Both the position numbers and the translations under genes were made by a program. A DNA stretch of 64,000 nucleotides from positions 124,001-188,000 of the forward strand of contig NOWV01000104.1 of the NCBI GenBank assembly GCA_003344405.1. The letters are read 5' to 3'. Of this stretch, positions 47,982 through 61,029 are shown piece after piece. The stretch is from Trichoplax sp. H2 (Eukaryota > Placozoa > Uniplacotomia > Trichoplacea). The notes under the pieces are model-generated. The model was not told the origin of the DNA, searched no databases, and saw only the letters and a list, made by a program, of their open reading frames with translations. Position 1 is the stretch's first letter. Every line of letters begins with the position of its first letter.

Positions 47982-49014
47982 TTATTTAATTTTTGAAAGT
48001 GTACTCTGCACTCGCATAAAATGCCATAGTATCTTCCACAGTGCAGAATATCGCATATTTACAAGACGGACTGCATATTCAATTATTGCCTTAAAATGAC
48101 GCTATGAAACTCTTTTTTAGTTATCGTAGTGAATTATAATTTACAGATACATGCCTGCCTGTGTTTCTATAATATCATTAAGCATTAATGCCAATTACTG
48201 TATTTATGATTAGAGGATATCCGCGTCTATTGATCTATGATAATAATTTGAATCATGCTGTTAGATAGAAATTAACTTTAACGCTGATAAGCCAAATCTA
48301 ATGAAACTATACTTATTTAATTTGAGTAGGTTTACTGGTTCAGACCAAAAGTCTCTAAAAATTTATCTATCAGTAAATAATGTAATTAATGCTATCCATC
48401 CTCACAGCTTAACCGGATAATATATTTTTTCACCACGGATTATACTCGTATGTATTCACCAGTGGTCTTAATTCAATGACACTGTATATGTATTATGATG
48501 GATGTTATTGTGGAATTGTAGTGTAATAAATACTCGTAAATGAGATGTGTTGGAAACTCACCCCTGATTATACTTATTATTTTATTGTTGTTAGTTAGCA
48601 TGCTTGTATTGCACTGCGTTATCCATTCATGCACAACGTAACTTTATTAATGGGTGTTTTATTACGTAGGAAATTGGGGACTTGAGGTATACGAGTATGC
48701 AGTTACAGGAAAGAAGATCTTCGTATCATAAATTTATAATACTTCATTTACTATCGTGGTAAATGGTAAAGATTTAGTTGCTGTACTACAGTTAGTGAAA
48801 CCTTTATAAAGGAAATGTACGCTTTCATGGATGTAAATAGTGTTTACAGTTAACAGTGTCAATGATATCAAATCAATCGTGAATACGCTATCAATGCCTT
48901 AAATTACCAAATGCTCGATTCTCTGAGAATCGAGTAATTGTATGCTTGTTAACCTACTATATATGTACTATATTTACAGTGGGATTAAGTACTTTATCCT
49001 TTGCGATGGGAAAT

Positions 49015-49290
49015 TTTTATAGACCTGCATTACGACGTGAGTTGTAAAATGGTTGTAGCGACTGATAGTTTGTATTAGAAACTTGAAAAAGAAATCGAAT
49101 TATTCAATACTGCAATATGAAGTGATCAAAGTATCATGAATCCATTGCTCATTGTCGTACCGATCTGTCTGCATGGCATTTGAGCCTAATTTAATGTCCA
49201 TTTCTTCAAAATTGAAAGACATAATTGAAGGCAACACTATAGCTGAACATTATTCAACCATTTTGGAGGGCTCTCGCCACGCCCCTATAA
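49015..49290 (-). repeat. Dispersed repeat, copy B (inverted relative to copy A)
   Basis: Reverse complement of 1622-1905, with substitutions and small indels. On the minus strand it keeps a 40-codon open frame starting MSFNFEEMDIKLGSNAMQTD. The same frame in copy A is broken by CAG to TAG at codon 18. This copy lacks the internal TACAG insertion of copy A and is not bordered by an array. Confidence 0.75.
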
Positions 49291-51132
49291 TAGTGCATAC
49301 AGATGTCGTGATCAGCCCAGAATAACACAAATAAGGACCTGATGAATAAATAAAAAAATTATCTGAGAACAGTATAGAAATCTGAATTTGAAAGTAATGT
49401 GATCACTACTACTAGTAATGACCCATATACTGTAGTTAGGATTCCATAAAGTAGAAATTGGTCAATCCAGTCAATGGCATTCAATACTGAATGACCAACG
49501 AGTTCTACGTCCAATTTGCCAAAGGTGAACAACCCCCTCTTTCTATTGTGCAAAATGAGTTGTCACCCTTGATGTTATCGTCTTTGTCTGTATGAATTAG
49601 ATAACACTTACATCATGACTCCAATATGAAATTTAGGAGTGACACAACATAATCTTAGACTGGATATTTAATAGAGAATGGCATCAAATGCTCCTTCTAC
49701 AGCCATACGCCGATGCGAAATGACAGATTGGATACAATGTAATAAATCACTTTCGAGCTTCTGTTCAAAACAGTAGCCTTAGAATACATTGATCATATCT
49801 GTGACTGTTTTGATACAGTACCCTGCATCCTAGACAATACCGCATATTACCTATTCATTATATTAATATCCGTAGTGCCTACAGTATATACGTTTTAGGC
49901 GCTGACCAGCAGGGACAAAATTCAATTTCTGCTTTAACCAACGGCAAATCTTGGTTGTTTTTATATGCTTGTCGATGGAAAATGACTTGAAAATGGACGA
50001 TGAGAAGGTAGGCTGCACGTTGTAGAAGCTATTTTCAACGTTAAACATACGGGATAGCGTGTTGCTTGTTGGTAGAACAGAGGACTGTACTGTCGTGTAC
50101 ATGTAGAAGGCTTAAAAGTAGTTTACCTCACAAGAGTGGACGCGTCCATTCCTTTCGTGTATTCCTTATACTATACCAGTTGTTAAAGGCTTAAAGATGG
50201 AAAATGTGATGATTATAGCAAACTAGGCGGTAGGTTGACTAATCGATAGGTACATCTAGTCGGAACAGATTGAGTTAAGACATCTTTGATCATGGCGATG
50301 TGAATAGGAATAGATGGAATAAGCTTACATCGACGACAAAGGTCCCTAGGGCCTCGTCTTTTCGAACGCCCTCAAAGCAACTTGTCTAATTTTACTGGAC
50401 ATCATGGCTCAACATTTTCAACACTTTTTTTACCATGTTGAGTAATTATAGCATATTTCAAAAAGAGTTTTCAGTAGAACTGGTTGAAGGTGTACTGGTA
50501 TAGCTTGTGTTGGAAATAGTAAGGTAATACAGAATCATGATAATGTGACAAGGGATACTATGAGATTCTTATTGCATTGTATGATGATTTCAAATTTTCG
50601 ACACCCATTGATTAATCTACTGGCTGGAGATCCAATCATCAAAGATCAGCCATGTTAATAGTAAACCTTGGATGCAGCCGAGGAATAAGCGGTATTAGGA
50701 TCATCGATTAATTTCTTGTATCAATGGCGTGATCCTAAACATTGCACGCTCCATTTTTGCAAAATCAACAATGTCTACGTCACAAAAAAATGAACTCGAT
50801 GCAATGGTGGATTGCTATACTGTAAGCGGATTGCAACTTTGAGTAAACAAATACTTGCTTAATCTGCTTCTATTCTGTAGAAGTATATTGGTCTTTTGTA
50901 TGAAGGAGAAGATTTAAAATAAGATTGCTTTTTGACCTCCTTTTATTGCATTCTATTGCACTCAATGATTCATCCTTATCCAAAGGATCATTTATCTATT
51001 TTTAAATCGAATTCTATCATGTTAACTATGATCCTGTAAATACAACTTGAATATACGGTAATGTACAAGATCAAGATATTATTAAGGTTAAACCGACACT
51101 TAGTCATATTAGTCTTCTATGCCGGTTCCTAC

Positions 51133-51144
51133 GGGGGGGGGGGG
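51133..51144. repeat. Homopolymer run of 12 G
   Basis: An uninterrupted G run in a strongly AT-rich context. Length may be inexact because homopolymers are error-prone in sequencing. Confidence 0.85.
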
Positions 51145-52137
51145 TAGCAATTTTGAAGTATTTCATTTTCTTTGCAATTTTCGATCCTTCTGTTTTCCAT
51201 TTAGTGCATATAGTCTGTGGTATAATAGTCCACAGATGAATTTTAGTAAGGCTACTGATTAATATTTTCAGATTGTAGAGTACTGTATAGTTCATGTCTA
51301 ACGTTTCTAAGCTGGATAGATAGTACTGTATTTTTAACGCAGACGACAGTGTCATTTTCTCCATCGCAAGTTTGTCCTTATGAGGGGGATAGAGCACACA
51401 TGGACGTGCAATCAGATAGTGATTTTCTTTTCAATAGTTTGACAAAGTTTAAAGTAAAAATATATCGCTCTCATCTGTTCGCAAAATATTGACTCTCAAT
51501 CAGTTATTTTCTTTCATCTTTTACAAATTATTAAAATATCACTAGTTTAACTACCATTGAATCTCTTTTACAAGAAAAATTGAATAAAGCAGGTATAGTT
51601 TATTGGCCGTTTAGAGATTATATTTCCTTATCAAGAATATTTAAATATACGAGACAGTATTGGTATATTCCATCGTGTAGATGGCCTTCATTTGTGGCGT
51701 ATTGGTTTAAGAAATTTCTACTATTTGCTTTTGACTACCAATGAAAACTATAACAAGTACTATATCATCGACGATTGTGCTATTACTAATATACAATAAA
51801 GAAAAACCACAATAAGAATGCTGCTAATATTAAGCTATTGATCCATTTCTCCCTGGTGTCGTCATTTGCCAACCTTCAACGTTGATAATATCGACTAGAC
51901 AGACTATTGATTATATTAAATTTCTGTTCATACATGCAACGTTTTCTCTTTCTACATTATCTATTATCTAAAGTACATTATAGATTAGATATCAGGTACT
52001 TCTTCTATTGGATGTATTTGTGTGATAGCTTTTTTTTCTTCTTGTAGAAAGATAAGATAAAATAGATAGCGTGAAGTCAGTAGATTTTCACTAAAATGAC
52101 GTTGGCGATGGTTCTGATGATAGTAATCGGCGCAGAT

Positions 52138-52200
52138 TTACTGTACAGTGTACAGTATATAGATTGAATTATGTACAGTATGTCATATATATACAGTATA
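52138..52200. repeat. Small TACWG cluster upstream of the ORP gene
   Basis: A few TACTGTACAGTGTACAG-type units with TATATACAG, 640 bases before the first ORP exon seen. Much shorter than the arrays between divergent genes. Confidence 0.75.
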
Positions 52201-52840
52201 TTGACTAGCAATCACCCATGATCTAATCAAATAGGACACTGCAGTCTTGCTATATTTTGATACTGTAAAATGTATACATTTTTTTTCTTTCTTTTACATC
52301 ATCGATCATCAATTTGACTAGAGCGGCAAGTGCTATGTCAACAATGTTATTTTATTGTTGTTGTGGAGCAAGCATTGAAAAATTTCTATAGATATCGCGA
52401 TGTCTATGCATTTTAACAATAACATTTTTCATGCTATAGTCTTGACTAGATATACTGTAATAGCATGCACAACTTCTGTTGGCAAAGGAAATCGCTTCCG
52501 TCGTTGTCAAAGTCAAGAATAATAATACTGTACAATTGTCGATCAGTGTTGTACCGTGTCTATGATCAGCTGATTGGATAGTTGTAATTCATTCATTGGA
52601 TTAAATTGTTGGTTATTTATTTGTCCTTTTGGATGATGAAAATAGGTTGTAATTTAAAGACCCTAGATAGGAAAGGTCTCTGTTTGTACCGTACTGTATG
52701 TCAGTTGAGGAATAGAATAGAGGGTATGGATTGTCAACCATTTCCATTTTGATGCATTCATTTTAAGTTAGCTAAAATAGGACCAATTATATCGTCAAGC
52801 AGTTGACTGATCAATTTTATTTTCAAAATGGCTACTGTAG

Positions 52841-55800
52841 GTGCGTGATGGAGATATGGATCACATATCTGATGATGTTGATGATTGGTATGAAGTAGAT
52901 GACGATGATTATGATGACGTAAATAACATTGATGAGTCTTTCGATGAAGATGATCTGAGGAATGGTATTCAAGGACTTGATGAGCTCACTGTCAATGGCC
53001 AAGCCGATGGAAAAACTGTAATTGAAGATCAAGAAGAAGAAAGTGAATTAAAATTGATACAAAAATCAGGTAAGCGCAAGTTACAAATACCTTGCTAGGA
53101 CTTGTAATACGATTGATGAGGATTTAACATGCCAATAACTTGAAAAGGGCATCGTCTTTTCGTCGAAAATACTGTCTGATTTTTCATCAATTTTTATTGT
53201 TAACTGGGATAACAATTAACTTCTATCATTCTGAGCATTACTGTGATAATGCTATAGGTTTAATGTTTTATAAAAATACATGAATAATCTGAAATACGCG
53301 TAGTATCACGAAATACATGCTTAGATGTGAAGTTCACGCCATAGAAATTTCTCAATTCTACAATTAAATCCTACTTTCACACCTGCGTTAGCCTTGATAG
53401 CAAGGGACATGGTAGGACCTTTTGCTGATGAACAAGCGTATATGTTCCTATTTCATAATTTTTTTCTTTATCTTGGCCTATATTCAATGTAGAAATGCAA
53501 AAATTGCTAATGGGTCTTCGTAAAATGAAAATTCGTAGTTTACTCAGTTGTCATGTCAGACAAAATGATTAATCCACCATATGATATATGAAGATGCTGA
53601 TAGCCAATTCTATTTTCCTATAAACTATTGAAAACCTTCGAAAACACCGTAAACCTCGTATAGCATACTGCATAACCTAATGTGATGATCACGATAGCTA
53701 GGAAATGTCCAATTCTTTAAGCTCTGTAGCCTGCACAACTTATAATTTCGCGTTAACTTTTGGATTTCTACTTGCAACAAGTCAAAATGGAATTAATTAT
53801 TCTCGGTGATTACCGTTTCTATCACTTCAATTGTACAGTATTACAACATGAATGAAAATCGAGGTTAACCCATGAATACTTGTAAGCTCGTAAGCTGTAG
53901 ATGGGCGTATCTAGTTTCAAATGAAAGTATTAGCTTTGTTATATCTTGTTGTGTTGCCATTATTTGTGTGTAAGACTCTCTTATAGTAGGGAATTAAATC
54001 TTAAAATTTGCTATAATTGTACAGTTCAAGAATCATGCATTGGTTGTGGTTACAAATAAGGGAGCATGTGGAGTAAATTTTTTACTTTCTTCAGCATTTT
54101 AACTGGATGCTAACCATTGCAATAAATCTCAAGATTGATATTCTAACCGCATAAGATACAAAAATCAGACACTGCATACAATTGAAATTAAGCGAGTAAG
54201 TTGAATAAAAATGTCTGACTCAGCTGTGATCTAGTTGCAGCTATTAAATCTCAAGATTGGGGATTCTATTCGTGTAGTACAAGAGCCAGGCATTGTAGTG
54301 ATTGAAATGACGCGCTATCTACGTTACTATATTTTACTATAGACGCTAGCGGTTTACGTAAGCATCACCATTCTGACCGTGCGGTGTAGCCATACAATGC
54401 ACGTAGTTATTACACCGCATGTAGTTGAAATTAGGCATGCATAATTTAATGAATAAATTTATGTACCATCATCTCCAGCATGTTCAACGCTTTATCATAC
54501 TGCAGTACGTACTGTACATCTAATTTGATCAACTTTGTTGCGTATTTTTGCACAATCCCCACTGTCAAATTAATTAATTACTCAATGATGAAAACTCAAT
54601 TTACGTATCTACGGTGATCGCTTATTGCGAGACTGAACTATTGCAAGTAAGAATTCTACAAGCATTGACTATGTGATTTACTAAATTGCAACTAATAAGC
54701 TTAATTGTAGCAAATTAAAAATTTTACTCCTACAATATACATATTGTGAGACCTTTTAGTCATACAGTGCTTAGAATCGATTTATTAATCGATAAAGTCT
54801 GCGCCGAATTTGTCCAGAACTTTTAGTATTTAATAGAACTATTAACCTTAATAGAGCAGGAGGTGTTAAAATATTGTAAGTTCTTCATTAAACACTGCAC
54901 CTTATATCGAGAGCTTGGGGTGCTTAGAAAAAACTATTACTTGTGTTAACCGTAGTAATCACCAAAAGAAGGCTGCACACGAGTGAGCCACCAAGCTTTG
55001 GATAGGATAAGATATAGTATATATTTATTATAGCCAGCTTCCTCGGCGTTTTCTTATCAAGCTTAAGCTTGTATTAATTAATCAGTACAGTATTAACCCT
55101 CAAGCAACTAACAACACTTATAGCTAAGAAAGTTTAACTAATCAGTGCACTTTACCGATTTCACTGAACTATATATAGTACAGTAATATATAACGTACGT
55201 ACGCAAAATATCTCCTGCCAGTTACACTTCTTTATCTCACTAATTATGTTTCGAAATAGCATTCGCTTAAATGTATGTAATAAAATCAATAAAAGTAAAT
55301 ATATAAATCCCGCTTCAGTTACTTTTACGTACATATAATGATCTATGGATATGAACACTGGCAATGCAGCGATTTGTAATTCCTTTCAGTAATACTGTAA
55401 TTATTAAATAGTATTATACGCATTAATTTGTGTCTATCTTAATTCTCAAGACAAACTATTATGAAATGATGAAATAGACGTTACAGAAATAACGAGATTA
55501 ACGAGGGTTACATTCAGTAATTAAAAGTTACCGGTAATATCTCCGTCATATGATTTTTATGCTTATGGTATATAGGATTCCTATCATGCTGATAGGTAAC
55601 ATTATGAAATGTTTGAATCAGAATAGAATAACAATATTGAACAGGGCTAACGTCAATTTAGCTGATATCAGTAAACTATATGTTGTATATACATCTACTT
55701 CATCAATTCATAGAAAGCAAATTGTACTTTAACAGTATACAATGAACTCTTTGGTCAAATGCAATGGTAACGGTTGTTATACTGCATAATTAGATATTGG

Positions 55801-58800
55801 GGCGTTGAAAGTTTAATTATTTCTTGATTTTGATTGAATTCAGTCGCTCACATATTTCCATATTCCTATAGCATGGTAATTTGAAATATGTTAACTGATT
55901 TGCTATGATTATGTAGTATTTTGTATTAAGTTGACTGATATAAAGCCTCATACATCAGGATGTTCAGACACGAGTATAGTCTGAAGTTCTCGGATTAGCT
56001 ATTACTCGATCTTTCTTGATTTTTCGTATAACTTACGCAGGTTATTCAGTAATGCAAATATAAAGATTAATAAAATGGGGTGGGTCTTTAACTATGAACT
56101 ATACAATACTAACATAATAAATAATTTCAATTGCAAGATCTTAGCAATGAAAATATCAAAATTAATAAAATAGGGTTTACGGACGTAATTGGATATAATT
56201 TTATTTTTAACATTACGACATATTTATATTAAGCAGCTCTTATGATAACGTATTTGCTCAAAGAAATCTCACACCTAGTATACTTTAATGGATAGTACAG
56301 ATAATTGCGGTTGTCAATAGTTGAATGATTACTAATTATTATAGTACATTAGTATTATAGTATTAATAGGTCAATAATAAATTTATTCAAAATCGTATGC
56401 GTACAGTAAAAGTTAGCATATCTACAATGCCTTATTTACGGTTTGTACTTTAAGCTAAGCTAGAGACGAACCTTTGTAGGCTCTCTTTGTAGATTATCTT
56501 GTGAGTAGTACTAATAAAATCTGATCACGCTCCATCTCATCGTATTTAACGATACTATTACCAGAATTTAGGTATGCTAAGTCACGCCAACGGATCCCTT
56601 CTGAAAAGATAGCAACATCCCTAGGCCAGTTTTTCAAGTAAGGTTTTCTGGCATCATTCTGTATCTGAATTACTGTAATAAATTATTGCAATATTCGTAT
56701 AATAATATTTGTTAATCAATTAAACAGTTGTAGAAGGAAAATGTAAAAGGCTGAGAAAGCCTTGTTAATTTTTACAAGGTCCAGATTACTGCTATTGTTT
56801 TTACAGTCGTATTTTAAAATGAAAACATTAAGATTGTTATCACATTTTAATCAATTTTCTTATCTATAAAGTTTGATTCGTTCAGCAATTGGTAAAGAAT
56901 TATGGCGTGTTACAATGCCAATTCACTTTAACGAGCCATTGTCTCTGATGCAGGTAAATTGTGTAGTCGAAATATTTATACTTCTATACTCATTTGATAT
57001 TACATCTAATGATGTAAAAGCTATCGGAAAAACTATAGATACTACGGATAGCAATCTAATTATTATGGTGTATACTATATAGTCGATTCATCTGCTATGA
57101 TAACACAAAATAATCTAGAGTCTTAATATCATTTCAGAGAATCTGTGAAGATTTAGAATACGCATACTTACTGAATCAAGCTGCTGGTAATAAGATTGCT
57201 ATTATTGATTCGATCTTATGCAAATGTATCGTATCATAGAGTAATTGATTATAACATTACTGACGAGTTTACGTTTATGTCTGGTATCTGTAATTTTATC
57301 AGAATTATTATAAAACAAATGTAGGACTAATAATTATAACTTATTTACTAAAAGAATGCAAAGACTCTATGAGGCGTCTAGCGTTGGTTACAGCTTTTGC
57401 CGTCTCGCCTTTCTCTACAACGATTGGAAGGTAAATGTGCTACCAATACAGTATTGTAAAATACTTACAATTATAGGATGTGATCTAGATCAACTGCTTT
57501 TTAATATTATCGTCATCATTGCACAATGCACACGTCACTATTATAAGGAAAAGAAAATTTTATCGAAATTTTTTATATTTCGTAGGTATAGTAAACCATT
57601 CAATCCGCTACTTGGTGAAACGTTTGAGCTTATCGATGATAACTTGGATTATTGTTGTTTCTGTGAACAGGTAATTTAACATTTACAAGGCTATTAATAG
57701 TAATGTATCTGCGTTTACTTTGGCAAATATTGTTATATTTTAGCTATTACATGAACCATAACAACAATTGCAAATTATTATCCATTGTAGGTTAGCCATC
57801 ATCCACCAATCTTAGCTATGTATTGTGAAGGAAGAACCTGGAAATTATGGCAAGAATATAAGTTTGATTCTAAATTTCGTGGACAAGTGCGTTGTTTTGA
57901 ATCATTTATTCAGATTATACTTGCTAGTTTTACAAAATAATACTCTTTATATTTTAATATCACGTAGTTTCTACGCTTATCGCCTACTGGAGATGTCCAT
58001 GTTAAATTCAAAGATAATCAACACCACTATTCGTGGAATAGACCAGATACTATTGTACATAACTTACTTATAGGATCTATGTGGGTTGATCAGGTACTCG
58101 TTATAGCGCTAAGATACATAACTACCTTTGAAAGGAATTCTTAGCATTCAGATGATATCATAATTTGATTAAAATAGGATGGAATTGCTAAAATTACTAA
58201 TCATCAAACGCAAGAAATCTCTCTTATGGTTTATGATTCATGGAATAAAGCCGGAAGAAGTTACAAGAATGTAAAATGTAGGAAAACTGTTACGACTTCC
58301 GAAATCGAATTTTATTATTTACTAAATCTAATTTTTTAAATTTGCATTAGGTAAAGTTAGAGATGCAAAAGATAAGATTAAATTTGAATTAAATGGAGCG
58401 TGGGATTCCTATTTAGATTGCACCTCGGTATCAGGTATATATTCACGTATACTGCGTTAATATTGTTTATTCAACCTTCAAGATTAGAATAAAATCTTGA
58501 ATTTGATAGATATGAAAACTGAACGTCTTTGGACTATAGGAGAGAGACCGGCGACATCTACCAGGTTGTATTTTGATCTCAGTATTGGAGGTATATGCGT
58601 ATGCTTTTAACATAATAAATGCTTAACATTATTGATACAGAATGTATGGATTCACACGTTTTGCGATGAAACTTAATCAATTGCAGGAAGGTTAGATATA
58701 CAACCCTTCTTGGTGGAATATAATTAAATTATGTCTTGAATATACACTTTGTTGTTACATATTAGTTTTGATAGCTTTATCGATTAATGATTTCCATCGT

Positions 58801-59269
58801 ACTTGTAGGTGTTTGCCCCACGGATAGTAGGTGCAGACCTGATCAAAGGCTAATGGAAGAGGGAAAGGTATCCGTAGAAGTGTTTAAGTTACCTAGAATA
58901 ACCTAGAAATTAATTCTAACAATTATTTTCTTTATTTTATCACGCTGTGCTGTTAAGATACTGGAAGCTTCTAAAGAGAAGCATAGACTTGAAGAAAAGC
59001 AGCGTGCTGTCCGTCGGTATCGTGCAAATGAAAAGATAGAGTACAAGCCCAGGTGACTGCCTAAAAAATTAATATTGCTCTGGAAACTCTTACTAAAGTT
59101 TTAGAGTTTTGTAATCCTAGAATTATGCTTACTTTGACTTTCTAACATTATCAGGTGGTTCGTTATGAAGAAAGATCCAGATACCAATGAATATTACCAC
59201 ATGTATGCTGGAGGATACTGGAAAGCCAGATTAGATGGAAACTTTATAGATATTCCGGAAATATTTTAA
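52841..59269 (+). CDS. Oxysterol-binding protein-related lipid transfer protein (OSBP/ORP), 5' end unresolved
   Basis: The lipid-binding domain is carried by exons from 56872 to 59269, all in phase. ORPs exchange sterols and PI4P between membranes at contact sites. Visible motifs: TMPIHFNEPLSLMQ (56872-56953), RICEDLEYAYLLNQAA, SKPFNPLLGETFEL (57586-57670), the family signature EQVSHHPP split by an intron at 57670/57791, KFRGQ, HNLLIGSMWVDQ (57968-58093), PTDSRCRPDQRLMEEG (58809-58867), HRLEEKQR, and the end WFVMKKDPDTNEYYHMY to IPEIF and TAA. An acidic exon at 52841-53069 (donor GTAAGC) lies 3.8 kb upstream. It fits the linker before the ORD and contains DDWYEVDDD, which resembles an FFAT motif. 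Its link to the ORD is inferred, as phase fits only if another exon lies between. No PH domain or ankyrin repeats were found. The C-terminus favours the OSBP/ORP1/ORP3 side of the family. Confidence 0.9.
53070..56871. other. Large ORP intron or intron cluster
   Basis: 3.8 kb between the acidic exon and the first certain ORD exon. At least one more coding exon is expected here, because the ORD opens with a tryptophan-containing stretch missing from 56872, but I could not identify it. The antisense exon at 56494-56664 lies inside. A palindrome AAGGCT-GAGAA-AGCCTT sits at 56747-56763. Confidence 0.5.
56494..56664 (-). CDS. Orphan antisense terminal exon, 56 codons
   Basis: On the minus strand an acceptor TTCAG is followed by a phase-0 frame of 56 codons and TAA. 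The translation begins IQNDARKPYLKNWPRDVAI and continues FSEGIRWRDLAYLNSG, then KYDEMERDQILL. It is strongly protein-like, with Trp, Arg and Asp well above what random AT-rich DNA gives. No Met precedes it in frame before a stop, so an upstream exon is needed, yet upstream on this strand lie only ORP exons and introns. I do not recognise the family. It may be the end of a gene nested in the ORP intron or a pseudogene fragment. Confidence 0.42.
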   Translation of the reverse strand: MQNDARKPYLKNWPRDVAIFSEGIRWRDLAYLNSGNSIVKYDEMERDQILLVLLTR

Positions 59270-61029
59270 TTTAAATACAAAATTGGTTCATGATGTTTAT
59301 TGAATTTTCTTGCTTTCGCACGAAGCTCGATTTCTTTTGCTATTCAATTTATGTTTATTTACAATATCACATACTATAGTCACATTTTAATTAATCATCT
59401 GCGTACATACAAGTATACAACACCTATTTTATGCCATGCGAATTGATTTGTTTATAAAACTTACAATTTACTTAATTTTAAAATTTATTGCAATACACTA
59501 AAGCTGACGGATCGTAACACATGTCCATTGCACTTTAGAATATTGATCTCGCTACTAAACGAATGCGATAAACGTTTAACTGCTAATGTTACATTTTCTG
59601 TAACCAAAATGTACTGTAATAATAAGATTACATATCAATTTCTTTAATGACTTTTAACGATTTATGTAATGACTGTTGTTTAATACCAAAGATGAATACT
59701 GTGTACAAACTAAATTTAAATTTAAATTTCGTATATCGACACTATAATTGCATATTCTATGATTAATGCTGCTAGTACGAGACGGTTCATTCATGCTTAA
59801 GGCACATTTATGAATAAAGATCCTTAAAAAATTTACTGGAACCCATCACCAAAGTAATTACGAATTGTAATATAACATATAGCATTGCTGTAAACTGCTC
59901 ATTAGGTAATGACCGCATTACGCTTGGTTAACTAACTTAATCAGACTGCACAGATAATAAGCGATATAAAATGCTTCAAGTACGTAGTATCTGTTAATTA
60001 AATTAGTAGTTTTTACTGATAATAAAGGAGTGACTTAAGCAATATCCATTTTTCATAGCGCCCTTAGTTTTGTTTCTTCTAATTCCCTGGTAAATATACT
60101 TATCAAATCTCATTACAACAATTGTTTTGTCTCATTTTAGACAGACTTATACTTACGTGTTTAAATTTATCAATTAGATAATACTATTAACGTGTACAAA
60201 TCTTCTTTACTCGCTTATATTAGTCCAATGCTTTAGTTATAGCAAATACAGTACAGTACGTTGCTATTTTAATATTTAGATAACGAGCAGGTGCGTAATA
60301 ATTTATACTGTAATTTGCTTTACAAATATTCTTTTGAGAGTGCAAATGTGCGTATGTACATGTAATTATTGTCCAAAGAGAGATAGACTAAGAAATCATC
60401 TTGTGCGCAAGCTGTTAATTTTCGGAATAATGATTGATTGATTTACAGATTGCTACACTCAGAAATGTCGCATCATCGGTCGTTTGATAGCCAATATAAA
60501 ATAAGATTTACGTATATGTATTTTAGTAAAATTCAGCTGATAAATAATATCAACTTCTCTTGAGATTTACCATTCTATAGACTGAAAACGAGAGGCCAGA
60601 AAGATCAATCTCGCACTTCTATTTTACCTTATCATCTATCTTATAGGTGAATAGAGTGCAAATATAACGATCACAATTTTAACCCTTAAAAAAAAGTATC
60701 AGGTTTTCATAAGTTATTCTAATTATTTATTAAGTATGCCAACATAGTAGAGATGTCTAGCTACAACGCTACTAATCTCACATAAGTCGTAATTACCTTT
60801 CGCTATAAATAAACACACGATAAATTCAATATGGATATTGGTGCCATAAGCAAAGTTTTTATTTGCATGAATGTTAATCCTAAAAATTAGCGAATGATTC
60901 TTGTAATAACTGAAGTGTTTTAAATTCTAATCGGTAAGGCTTAAAATATCCTTTAACCTGAATTGTAACAAATTTTAAAGAAATTAAAAGATATTTAGAT
61001 TGCGACCATTGCTGTCATACAATTCACGA
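59270..61029. other. Convergent intergenic region, no gene seen
   Basis: 1.8 kb between the 3' ends of the ORP and enolase genes, over 70 percent AT by eye, with one isolated ACAGTACAGTACG at 60249. No exon seen; likely both 3' UTRs. Confidence 0.6.

Larger units (their letters stand above)
47982..52840. other. Long intergenic region upstream of the ORP gene
   Basis: 4.9 kb. Contains dispersed repeat copy B, a 12-base G run, a small TACWG cluster, and minus-strand open patches at 49359-49553 and 49863-50102 with no recognised match. The upstream exons of the ORP (including any PH domain) were looked for and not found. Confidence 0.5.

Noticed and set aside
57356-57679. Plus-strand 107-codon frame starting MQRLYEASS
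   Set aside because: It is partly out of frame with the ORP. The true frame there reads SMRRLALVTAFAVSPFSTT across 57355-57430 and continues at 57586.
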